Assembly: GCF_003201595.1 (NCBI RefSeq)
Contig: NZ_QJJS01000007.1
Span: 62,001-126,000 of the forward strand
Source of the DNA: Sphaerotilus hippei
GTDB taxonomy: Bacteria; Pseudomonadota; Gammaproteobacteria; Burkholderiales; Burkholderiaceae_C
DNA: 64,000 nucleotides
Direction: 5' to 3'
The translations under genes were made by a program, and so were the position numbers. This document shows positions 42,750-50,955 of the stretch, piece by piece (position 1 is the stretch's first letter; each line of letters begins with the position of its first letter). Under the pieces are notes generated by a model that saw only the letters and a program-made list of their open reading frames with translations, was not told the DNA's origin and did no database searches.

Positions 42750-43615
42750 CGGGGGCGGTCCGTGTCGGGGGCGTGCGGCGGCTGGGCCGCGCGGCGGATC
42801 AGGTCCAGCCAGCCGGGCAGGCTGGCTTCGACATAGGCTTCGGCCTGGCCCGCTCCGGTGTCGGGCAGCAGCATCGAGCGGTAGGTGTTCAGGCCGGCGA
42901 TGGCGCGGCGGTAGTCGACGTCGCGCAGCTGGCTGGCGTAGATCGACAGCAGCGCCTGCTTGCGCTCGGCCAGCGGGTCGTCGAGCTCGACGACCCGGTT
43001 GGCGGGCAGCGGCGCCCAGACCTCGTAGCAGCGCAGCACCAGCGAACGCTGCCAGGCGCCGCAGCGCGCCAGGGCCGCGGCCAGCAGGCGGCTGGTCTGC
43101 CAGTGGTCCTCGAGCAGGTCGGTCACGAAGGGCAGGTAGATCAGCCGTGGCTGCAGCTCGTCCAGCCACAGCGCCAGACGCCGCACCTGCGGCTCGTGCG
43201 GGCCGATGCCGCCGTCGGGCGCCTCGAGAAAACGCACCTGCGTGACCCCGGCCGCGCGGCCCCAGGCCAGCGCTTCCTGGCGCCGGGTGTCGCGCAGCCG
43301 GCGCTGCAGCGCCTCGCGCCCGGGGGCGTCGAGGGCCGGGTCGTGCAGGCGCCGGTCGCCCAGCGCGCCGTCGCTGAGCTGCACCACATGCACCGCCGCA
43401 CCCTGTGCGACGTGCTGCAGCACCGCCCCGGCGCAGCCGATCGCCTCGTCGTCCGGATGCGGGCTGAGCACCAGCACCCGGGCCTCCTGCCACTGGTCGA
43501 CCCGGCGCGGCCAGCGGTCGTGGCCGGCCAGCAGCAGCGCCACGGCCAGCGAGTTGCGGGCGTCCGGGCGGACCCAGCGGCGCAGCAGCCGGCGCAGGCC
43601 TTCAACGACCGGCAT
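42746..43615 (-). CDS. PIG-L/LmbE-family deacetylase
   Basis: The protein has 289 residues. The zinc-binding motif S-P-H-P-D-D-E (51-57) marks the PIG-L family, which removes acetyl groups from N-acetylated sugars and related compounds. A second family region is LIYLPFVTDLLEDHWQTSR. Within this operon it may deacetylate an amino sugar of the repeat unit or of a lipid-linked intermediate. It overlaps the upstream glycosyltransferase gene by 14 bp. Confidence 0.87.
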   Translation of the reverse strand: MPVVEGLRRLLRRWVRPDARNSLAVALLLAGHDRWPRRVDQWQEARVLVLSPHPDDEAIGCAGAVLQHVAQGAAVHVVQLSDGALGDRRLHDPALDAPGREALQRRLRDTRRQEALAWGRAAGVTQVRFLEAPDGGIGPHEPQVRRLALWLDELQPRLIYLPFVTDLLEDHWQTSRLLAAALARCGAWQRSLVLRCYEVWAPLPANRVVELDDPLAERKQALLSIYASQLRDVDYRRAIAGLNTYRSMLLPDTGAGQAEAYVEASLPGWLDLIRRAAQPPHAPDTDRPR

Positions 43616-44747
43616 GGACGCTCCCGGTCGTGCGGCGGCGCTGCATCACCTGGCGGTCATGGGCCTCGAGGTAGAAACGTTCCTGCGCGGCGGCGGCCTC
43701 GTCCCAGCAGTAGCGCCGGGCGAAGGCGCGCGAGCCCAGGCCGCGCGCCAGCAGCTCGTCGTCGCCCATGGCCAGCACCTCGCGCAGCGCCTGCGTGTAG
43801 GCCGCGACCTCGAAGGCCGGCGCCCGCAGGCTCTGCGGCGAGGCCACCTCGTTCATCGGCTCGCGATCCCACAGCACGGCGATGCGGGCGGCGGCGTTGG
43901 CCTCGCTCAGCGTCATGCCGAAGGTCTCCTGGCGCGAGGGCATGACCAGCGCACGGCAGTCCTGCAGCAGGCGCAGGCGCCGTGCTGCATCGAACGCTCC
44001 GGTCACCCGGACCCAGCGGCCCAGGCCGAAACGCTCGATCAGCGCCTGCAGCGCCTGCGGCTCCTGGATCGTGCCGGCCAGCGTCAGCGGCTCACGTTCG
44101 TGTTCGGCCAGCCCGGCGTAGGCCTGCAGCAGCAGGTCGATGCCCTTGGCGTGCAGCTCCAGCCGGCCGAGGAAGAGCAGGCCGCGGCCGGGACCGGGGG
44201 GTGTCTCGAACAGGGCGTCGTCGACCCCGTTGCCGATCACCTCGCAGTGCACGCCCGGGTGGCGGCTCCTCAGGTAGCGGCGCATCGACTCGGTCAGCGC
44301 GACCAGCGCCGGATAGAGCCGCACGCCATGGGTCTCGCCCCAGTGGAAAGGCAGCTTGAGCTGGCGGGTGTAGCTGCGTGCAGAGAACCACTGCACCGAG
44401 CCGACCAGCGCCGCGCTGCGGCGCCGGAACAGCGGCGTCCAGGTGGCCGAGGCCGGGGGCATGAAGTCCTCGACCAGCAGGTCGTAGTCGTGCTGGCGCA
44501 CCGCGCGCGGCAGGCTGGCCAGGAAGGTCAGGTGGTGCGACGAGCCGTGCTCGCCCACCTTGCGGCCCAGGCGCAGGTAATGGATGCCGTCGCGCTCCTT
44601 GCTTGGCGTCGAGCCGGGGAAGGTCGGCGTCAGCACGGTGATCTCGTGGCGGCGCGCCAGGCGGCGGCAGATCTCGTAGGTGCGCACGGGACCCCCACCG
44701 GCCAGCGGGTTGTCCATGTCGTCGGGGTCGAGGTGCAGGATGCGCAT
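43602..44747 (-). CDS. Glycosyltransferase family 4 (polysaccharide operon)
   Basis: The protein has 381 residues and a GT-B fold. The N-terminus reads MRILHLDPDDMDNPLAGGGP, with the glycine-rich acceptor loop. The C-terminal half holds LLFLGRLELHAKGIDLLLQA and the E-x7-E segment SRQETFGMTLSEANAA. It lies between the PIG-L and flippase genes, 6 bp after the flippase gene. Donor sugar unknown. Confidence 0.9.
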   Translation of the reverse strand: MRILHLDPDDMDNPLAGGGPVRTYEICRRLARRHEITVLTPTFPGSTPSKERDGIHYLRLGRKVGEHGSSHHLTFLASLPRAVRQHDYDLLVEDFMPPASATWTPLFRRRSAALVGSVQWFSARSYTRQLKLPFHWGETHGVRLYPALVALTESMRRYLRSRHPGVHCEVIGNGVDDALFETPPGPGRGLLFLGRLELHAKGIDLLLQAYAGLAEHEREPLTLAGTIQEPQALQALIERFGLGRWVRVTGAFDAARRLRLLQDCRALVMPSRQETFGMTLSEANAAARIAVLWDREPMNEVASPQSLRAPAFEVAAYTQALREVLAMGDDELLARGLGSRAFARRYCWDEAAAAQERFYLEAHDRQVMQRRRTTGSVHAGR

Positions 44748-44753
44748 GGGGAT

Positions 44754-46181
44754 TCAGCGGGAGGTCGAGGGGCGCGCCGGGCGGCGCCAGGCCACGAGGC
44801 GGGCGAGATGGCGGCCCCGCACGACCCCCGAGCCCAGCAGCGCGAGGGCGTAGGTGGCGAGGGCGGCGGCCAGCGTCAGCGCCGGGTGGTGCGGCAGCGT
44901 CAGCACCAGCGCGCCGGTCGCGAGCGCGCCGGCCAGCAGCGTGCGCAGCAGCCGGGGCAGCAGCTCCGGGCAGGGGTGGTGGCGCAGCAGCCAGCGCAGC
45001 CGCCAGGCGACCCGCACGGCCAGCGCCAGCGGCACCGAGATCGCCGCGCCGAGCGGGCCGAGCGCGGGCACCAGCAGCAGCAGGCCGGCGGTCAGCGCCA
45101 GCAGCGCGAGGCCCATGGTGCGCAGGTCCTCGCGCTGGGCCTCGGCGGCGACCATGGTCGACGACAGCGTCTGGTCCAGCGTCATCAGCACGGCCGCGAA
45201 GATCAGCCAGCGCAGCGGGCCGGCGGCCGCCTGCAGTCCGGGGGCGTAGAGCAGGTCGATCAGCGGCCCGGCCAGCGCGGCCACCCCCAGCGCGACCACG
45301 AGGCCGCCGGCCAGCGCGATCTGCAGGCTGCGCGCGAGCACCTGGATGAATTCGCCGCGGTCCTGCCGGTACAGGCGCGACAGCGTGGGCAGCATGACCA
45401 TCGCCGCGATCGTGGGCAGCATCAGCGCGGCTTCGTAGAGCCGGGCCGAGGCGGCGTAGATGCCGGCCTCGGCCAGCCCGCCCAGCCGCGACAGCAGCAC
45501 CAGGTCGAGGCGCCCGGCCACCCCGGCCAGCACCGCGATGCCCAGGAAGACCGGCACCTCACGCCGGAAGCGCCGCGCGATGGCCGCGTCGAGCGCCTGC
45601 CAGCGCGGGCGCGGCAGGGCGGGCTGGCGCAGGTAGACCAGCGCGGTCAGGCAGCGCCCGACCAGGAAGACGAGGAAGAGCGCGTCCAGTCCGCCGCCGG
45701 AGTGCACCACCAGCGCCGAGCCGAGCGTGCGGCCCAGCGCTTCGGCGCACTGCACCCGGGCGATCAGGCTCATGCGCTCCAGCCCGATCAGGCCGACTTC
45801 GGCCACCAGCGTCCAGGCGCTGGGCAGCAGGCTGGCGGCCAGCAGCCAGAACGGCCCGTGCAGCGCCGGCGGGTAGGCCAGCCGGCCCGTCAGCCCCAGC
45901 GCCAGCGCGATCAGCGCGGCCACCGGCAGCGCCAGCGCCAGCGCGGTGCTCAGCTCGCCGGCCAGCGGCGTGCGCGCGGTGGCGACGTGGCGGGTCAGCG
46001 GCGTGGACAGCCCCAGCAGCGGCAGCATCTGCAGCATGAAGAACAGGTTCATCAGCAGCGAATAGCCGCCCAGCTCGCTGGCGCCGAGCCGGTGCGACAG
46101 CAGCCAGAACAGGCCGTAGTTCAGCGCGGCCATCAGCAGCCGGGCACCGAAGGACGAGCTCAGGGCGTGCAGCAGCTTCAT
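44754..46181 (-). CDS. Wzx-like polysaccharide repeat-unit flippase
   Basis: The protein has 475 residues with about 12-14 TM helices. The start MKLLHALSSSFGARLLMAAL and the Gly-rich early helices fit the MATE/MOP superfamily of O-antigen flippases. It would move undecaprenyl-linked repeat units across the inner membrane. The ATG overlaps the stop of the upstream ligase/polymerase gene by four bases, and the two together indicate a Wzx/Wzy-type pathway. Confidence 0.88.
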   Translation of the reverse strand: MKLLHALSSSFGARLLMAALNYGLFWLLSHRLGASELGGYSLLMNLFFMLQMLPLLGLSTPLTRHVATARTPLAGELSTALALALPVAALIALALGLTGRLAYPPALHGPFWLLAASLLPSAWTLVAEVGLIGLERMSLIARVQCAEALGRTLGSALVVHSGGGLDALFLVFLVGRCLTALVYLRQPALPRPRWQALDAAIARRFRREVPVFLGIAVLAGVAGRLDLVLLSRLGGLAEAGIYAASARLYEAALMLPTIAAMVMLPTLSRLYRQDRGEFIQVLARSLQIALAGGLVVALGVAALAGPLIDLLYAPGLQAAAGPLRWLIFAAVLMTLDQTLSSTMVAAEAQREDLRTMGLALLALTAGLLLLVPALGPLGAAISVPLALAVRVAWRLRWLLRHHPCPELLPRLLRTLLAGALATGALVLTLPHHPALTLAAALATYALALLGSGVVRGRHLARLVAWRRPARPSTSR

Positions 46182-47662
46182 CGCGTGATCCTCGCGGCGC
46201 CCTGCGCCTGCAGCCGCAGGGCCTGCAGCACCCCGGCCGCCAGCCAGAGCAGGAAGATGCGGATGTCGACGTAGTAGTTGTCCGAGGCGAGGTAGAGCAG
46301 GTGGGCGGCCAGCGCCCCGGCCAGCCCGGCGGCCAGCGCGAAGGTGCCCGGCTGCCGCCACTGCGCCAGCGGCCAGGCCTGGCGCAGCATGGCCAGCAGC
46401 AGCAGCGCCCAGGCGAGCGCACCGGGCAGGCCGAGCTCGGCGGCGGTCAGCAGGTAGCTGTTGTGCACCACCAGGTGCGACAGCGCGCGCTGGTAGTCGG
46501 GCGAGATGTCGGCCCAGGACGCGGGGATGTGGGCCTGCGCCGCCTCGTTGTAGCCGCCCAGCCCCACGCCCAGCCACGGGTGGTGGGCGATGATCATGAA
46601 GGCCTGGTCGTTGAGCAGCAGGCGCGACTCGGTCGAGCGGCCGTCCGGTTCGGTCAGGCGCAGGAAGACCTCCGGGTAGACCACGGCGACGGTGCCTGCG
46701 GCGGCGATCAGCAGCAGCAGCGCGGCGATCGCATGGCGGCGGCCCAGCAGACCGCGGCGGGCCATCATCGTCGCCGCCACGACCGCGCCCAGCACCGCCG
46801 CGGCCCAGCCGCCGCGCGACAGCGAGGCCAGCAGCATGGCCGCGGCGGCCAGCGCGACGGCCAGCGCGCCCTGGCGCACGGCGGGTCGCAGCCGGCCCGC
46901 GCCGAGCAGCCACACGGCGGCGGCGGGCAGCAGCAGCCACAGCACGTAGTCGGCCATCACGTTGGGGTGGTTGAACAGGCCGAAGGGCCGGAAGGCCGAT
47001 CCGCCGCCCAGGCCCACGGTCATCGCCGACAGGTCGGAGACCTTGATGCCCGGGATCTCGATCGGACCCCGCTTGACCATCTGCGCGGCGGTGACCGCGG
47101 CCTGCAGCACGAAGCCGGTCAGCACCGCCTGCACCGCCAGGCGCACGTCGGCCGCGCTGCGCAGTGCATGCGAGACGACGTAGAACGCCAGCACCGCCAG
47201 GCTGTAGGCCACGGCGCTGGCCAGCGCCAGCAGCCCGGCGGGGGCCCGCAGGGCGGCCCACCAGATCAGCAGCAGGAAGCCCAGCGCGGCCCGGTCCAGC
47301 CCGGTCAGCGGCAGGGCCTCGCGCCGCCGCGCCCGCTCGCCGATGCCCCAGACCAGCGCCCAGGCCAGCAGCAGCAGGTGGGCGGGCGTCAGGTAGAGGC
47401 CGGGCGAGTAGAAACGGTCCAGCGGCGGCACGATCGCCTTGCTGATGTCGAAGGCCGCGCTCAGGAAGAACAGCCCGATCAGCAGGCGGCGCCCCGAGCC
47501 CAGCCCGACCCGCAGCAGCGGCAGCGCCAGGGCGCCCAGGGCCGCTGCGATCAGCAGCGGCGACTCCCAGGCGCCCTGCAGCAGCAGCCCGGCCAGCAGC
47601 AGGCCGGCGCAGCCGCTCAGCAGCGGCAGCAGCCAGCGCAGGGGACGGGAAGGGCGTGACAC
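46178..47662 (-). CDS. O-antigen ligase/polymerase-family membrane protein (Wzy-like)
   Basis: The protein has 494 residues and about 11-12 TM helices, with a large periplasmic loop at about residues 330-400 that contains HHPWLGVGLGGYNEA, the usual Wzy_C/WaaL signature. Such proteins polymerise repeat units or join glycans to an acceptor. With a flippase next to it and a chain-length protein upstream, polymerisation is more likely than ligation. A C-terminal pair of TMs precedes the Arg-rich end. Confidence 0.87.
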   Translation of the reverse strand: MSRPSRPLRWLLPLLSGCAGLLLAGLLLQGAWESPLLIAAALGALALPLLRVGLGSGRRLLIGLFFLSAAFDISKAIVPPLDRFYSPGLYLTPAHLLLLAWALVWGIGERARRREALPLTGLDRAALGFLLLIWWAALRAPAGLLALASAVAYSLAVLAFYVVSHALRSAADVRLAVQAVLTGFVLQAAVTAAQMVKRGPIEIPGIKVSDLSAMTVGLGGGSAFRPFGLFNHPNVMADYVLWLLLPAAAVWLLGAGRLRPAVRQGALAVALAAAAMLLASLSRGGWAAAVLGAVVAATMMARRGLLGRRHAIAALLLLIAAAGTVAVVYPEVFLRLTEPDGRSTESRLLLNDQAFMIIAHHPWLGVGLGGYNEAAQAHIPASWADISPDYQRALSHLVVHNSYLLTAAELGLPGALAWALLLLAMLRQAWPLAQWRQPGTFALAAGLAGALAAHLLYLASDNYYVDIRIFLLWLAAGVLQALRLQAQGAARITR

Positions 47663-47679
47663 CAGCGGCGCTCCGGGCC

Positions 47680-49896
47680 TCAGAGCCAGTGCCGGTAGGC
47701 CCAGGCAGGCACGTACTGCGGCCGGCGGTTCAGCACCGCGCCCAGCAGCCGCCCGGCGGGCAGGCGGGCCGTGTCCAGCGCGCCGCGCACGACCTCGCGG
47801 CGGGTGCTGTCGGCGTCGACCACCAGCAGCACGCCGTCGGCCTGGGCCCCCAGGCAGCCGATCTGCGCCAGCGTGCCGGCGTCGACCACGGTCCAGCGGT
47901 AACGCTCGCGCAGCTTGCCGAACAGCTCGTGCACGGCGGCCTCGTGGAACAGCAGGCTGCCCGCGACCCCCTGGCCGGCCGGCAGCAGGTGCAGCCGGTC
48001 GTCGCTGCGGCTGGCGATGGCCGCCGCGCGCGTGCCGGCATGGCGCAGCAGGTCGAAGAAGCCGGGCTTGCCCGCGCCCCGGCTGCCGGCGTGGCCGGCG
48101 GGCGCCTCGGCGCTGCCGTCGATCAGCAGCACCCGGCCGCCCTGCTGCTGCATCAGGCGCTTGGCCAGCGAGCGGGCGATCACGCTCTTGCCCTCGCCCG
48201 GCCGCGCGCTGGCCACCACCAGGATGCGGCCATGGCCGCTGCGGGGCAGGGCTTCACGCACCCGCAGCGCCAGGCGGTGCATCAGCAGGCCGCGGTCGCT
48301 GGCGTGCTGCACCGGGCGCGGCTGGCGGGCGACGTCGGCCAGCACGTCGCGGCCGGCAGGCGAGCGGCTGTCGGGGGCATCGGGTGACAGCGTGCCGCCG
48401 GCCACGAGGCTGTGCGGCTCGCGCGCCTGGCGGTGCAGGTCCTCGGTGTCGGGCAGCAGGCTCACCCCTTCGGCCAGCACGCGGGCGCGGGCCTCCTCCT
48501 GCTCGACCAGCGCGCGTGGATCGAGCGTGCGGGGCGAGTCCCGACCGTCGGCGCGGTCGAGCTGGTGCGCGACCGGCCGGTCCGGCGACAGCACCGGCAC
48601 GGCGGCCAGCGTGTTCAGGCCCAGCCAGCGGGCGAGCTCCTCGGGGGTCTCGATGCGGCGGTCGCCCATCTGGCGCAGCGCGGCCAGGGCCAGGCCCAGC
48701 AGCAGGCCCGCCAGCGGTCCCAGCACCAGCGCGAGCTGGCGCTGCTTGCCGTCGGGCAGGGTCGGGCGCTCCGGACGCTGGGTGACGACCCGGCTCTCGG
48801 CCTCGCTCGGGTTGACCTGCAGGTAGATGTCGATCTGGTCGAGGCGCTTGCGCAGCTCGACGAAACGCTCCTGCGCCAGGCTGCGGCGGCGTTCCAGCCG
48901 CGCCAGCTCGGCATCGGCCTCGGCGTTGGCCCGCACCTCGCGGCGCAGGCGTTCCTGCAGCGTCGAGATGGAGCGGTCCAGCGCCTTCACGTTCTGCGCC
49001 TCTTCGGTGTAGATCTGGCGCAGGTCGTCCAGGCGCTGCTTCAGGTCGCTGTTCTGCGACTGCATCGACGCGACCACCTGCGAGCCCGGCGTGCCCCCGC
49101 CCCCGGCGCGCGAGACGCGGTCGCCCTGGGCGGCGAGGAAGCCGACCATCGCGCGCTCCGACTCGGCGAGGTCGCGGCGGGCCTCCTCGGCACGTGCTTC
49201 CAGCAGCTCGAAGGTGGCCTGGCCGAGCTGGCGGTTGTGGGACGAGGCCTGCTCGATGTAGTGCTGCAGCAGGCTGTTGACGGCGGCCGGCACCAGGTCC
49301 GCATCGGTGGCGCTGAAGCGGATCTCCAGCACGTTGGAGGTCGTGTCCGCGCCCTTGGAGCGCAGCGGCTCGATGCGGAAGCTCTTGATGAAGCTGTCGA
49401 TCAGCGCCTGCTGCTGGCTGCTCTCGTCGTGCGCCGGCGTGCGCCCGGCCAGCGGCAGCGGCAGCGCCGGCAGCTGGTCGCCGATCACCTGCAGCGGCGA
49501 GCGCACCAGCTGGTTCGGCCGGATCTTCAGCTGGCGGATCACCTGCTCGGCGTTGTCGCGCGACAGCAGCAGCTCCATCTCGGTCTCGATCTTGCGGTTG
49601 ACCGGATCGGGCGCGACGCTGTCGCGGTAGGCGGCGATGCCGGTCAGGAAGGCCGGGATGGCCTGCTGCTCGGTCTTGATCCACAGCTTGGCCGTGCCCA
49701 CGTAGGGCCGCGGCTGCATGGCCGCGCCGGTCCAGACCAGGGCGGTCACCAGGGCCGTGCAGCCGGCGATCAGCCGGCCGTGCTTGAACAGCAGGTGCAG
49801 GCCGTCGCGCAGCGTGAAGGCGGGCTGCACCGGGGCCGGCACCGCGCCGGACACGAACAGGTCCCGGGCGTCAGTCACGTTGGCCACGCAGGTCAT
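47680..49896 (-). CDS. Wzc-like chain-length/tyrosine-kinase protein with reduced kinase features
   Basis: The protein has about 738 residues. A Wzz domain with TM1 (about 42-60), a long periplasmic coiled coil (about 200-370) and TM2 (about 385-405) precede a cytoplasmic BY-kinase-like domain. Walker A is intact (ARPGEGKS, ending at about residue 571), but the Walker A' reads LLIDGS and Walker B reads WTVVDAG where LLIDAD and VIIDTPP are usual. The tail NRRPQYVPAWAYRHWL has only two Tyr. It controls export and chain length; kinase activity is uncertain. A GTG at 49878 is an alternative start. Confidence 0.82.
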   Translation of the reverse strand: MTCVANVTDARDLFVSGAVPAPVQPAFTLRDGLHLLFKHGRLIAGCTALVTALVWTGAAMQPRPYVGTAKLWIKTEQQAIPAFLTGIAAYRDSVAPDPVNRKIETEMELLLSRDNAEQVIRQLKIRPNQLVRSPLQVIGDQLPALPLPLAGRTPAHDESSQQQALIDSFIKSFRIEPLRSKGADTTSNVLEIRFSATDADLVPAAVNSLLQHYIEQASSHNRQLGQATFELLEARAEEARRDLAESERAMVGFLAAQGDRVSRAGGGGTPGSQVVASMQSQNSDLKQRLDDLRQIYTEEAQNVKALDRSISTLQERLRREVRANAEADAELARLERRRSLAQERFVELRKRLDQIDIYLQVNPSEAESRVVTQRPERPTLPDGKQRQLALVLGPLAGLLLGLALAALRQMGDRRIETPEELARWLGLNTLAAVPVLSPDRPVAHQLDRADGRDSPRTLDPRALVEQEEARARVLAEGVSLLPDTEDLHRQAREPHSLVAGGTLSPDAPDSRSPAGRDVLADVARQPRPVQHASDRGLLMHRLALRVREALPRSGHGRILVVASARPGEGKSVIARSLAKRLMQQQGGRVLLIDGSAEAPAGHAGSRGAGKPGFFDLLRHAGTRAAAIASRSDDRLHLLPAGQGVAGSLLFHEAAVHELFGKLRERYRWTVVDAGTLAQIGCLGAQADGVLLVVDADSTRREVVRGALDTARLPAGRLLGAVLNRRPQYVPAWAYRHWL

Positions 49897-50947
49897 AGGC
49901 AAATCCGAAGGAGCTGTTGCGCAGCGGCGGCAGCAGGTTGAAGACGTACTGGTCCAGCGTGCGGGCCAGCGTGGTGACACCCAGCGCGGGCAGCACGACC
50001 ACATCGGTCGGGGCCAGCGCGATGTCCTGGCTGCCGGTGCCGTCGAGGTCGGCGCGCAGGTCCAGCCGCAGCACCTCGGGCGACTGCCCGTCGCGGCGGC
50101 GCAGCACCAGCACGCCGGTCAGGCGCGCCGACGGCAGCTGGCCGCCGACCTCCATCAGCGCCTGCATCACGGTCAGGCCCGGACGCCAGGCGAGCACGCC
50201 GGGGCGCAGCACCTCGCCGCCGACGAAGACCTGCGTCGGTCCGCTCTGGCGCAGCGCCAGCACCGGGCGCAGGTCCTCCGCGCCGGCGCGGGTCTCGCGG
50301 CGGCGGCCGTCCTGCACCACCGTCAGCGCCTGGCTGGTGAAGCTGCGCATGATCACGACCAGTTCCGGCTGGCGCAGCACCCGGCGATAACGCTGCGCCA
50401 GCGCGGCCTGCAGCGCCTCGGGGCTCAGCCCCTGGGCCATCACCGTGCCGGCCAGCTGCACCGTGATGCGGCCGTCGGGACGCACCTTGACCACCTCGTT
50501 GAACTGCGGCAGGTAGGCGAACTTGACCTCCAGCTCGTCGCCGGGGCGGATCAGGTACTGGCGCTCGTCGGCCTGCGGGGCCAGCGCCTGGTAACGCGCC
50601 AGCAGCTCGGCCTGCAGCGCCTCGGGCGTGCGGCCCAGCGCGTTCAGCGAGCCCACCAGCGGCGCGGTCACCAGGCCGTCGGGCTGCACCTTCAGGCTGC
50701 GGTCGAGCTGCGGGTGGTCCGCGAACCGCAGGTCGAGCTCGTCACCGGGCTGCAGCGTGTAGGCGGGGGCGGGGATCCGGGGCGTGAGCGCTGCGTCGGC
50801 GTTCGGGCCGGACCCGGCGGGCATGGCGATGCCGCCGGTCGACGGGCGGGCCGGCGGCGGGCTCTGGCAGCCCGCGAGCAGGCCGGCCAGCACGCTGCCG
50901 AGCAGCAGGGCGCGGGCAGCGTGCCGCGGCCGGGGAGACGGGTTCAT
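49871..50947 (-). CDS. Wza-like outer-membrane polysaccharide export lipoprotein with duplicated domain
   Basis: The protein has about 358 residues. A lipoprotein leader ends at L-L-A-G-C with Cys27. Two similar poly-export units follow: residues 63-120 (YTLQPGDELDLRF) and 131-187 (YLIRPGDELEVKF). SLBB-type regions then lie at about 240-330. The normal protein has one N-terminal poly-export unit. The C-terminus ends FGFAYDLRGQRD and could form the outer-membrane helix. ATG 50947 is preferred to the GTG at 50959. It forms the export path with the Wzc-like protein. Confidence 0.88.
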   Translation of the reverse strand: MNPSPRPRHAARALLLGSVLAGLLAGCQSPPPARPSTGGIAMPAGSGPNADAALTPRIPAPAYTLQPGDELDLRFADHPQLDRSLKVQPDGLVTAPLVGSLNALGRTPEALQAELLARYQALAPQADERQYLIRPGDELEVKFAYLPQFNEVVKVRPDGRITVQLAGTVMAQGLSPEALQAALAQRYRRVLRQPELVVIMRSFTSQALTVVQDGRRRETRAGAEDLRPVLALRQSGPTQVFVGGEVLRPGVLAWRPGLTVMQALMEVGGQLPSARLTGVLVLRRRDGQSPEVLRLDLRADLDGTGSQDIALAPTDVVVLPALGVTTLARTLDQYVFNLLPPLRNSSFGFAYDLRGQRD

Positions 50948-50955
50948 GGCGTGGC

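Noticed and set aside
43206-46274. 1022-codon plus-strand open frame opposite the glycosyltransferase and flippase genes
   Set aside because: The translation is a Gln/Arg/Ala/Gly-rich shadow and the minus-strand genes are well supported.
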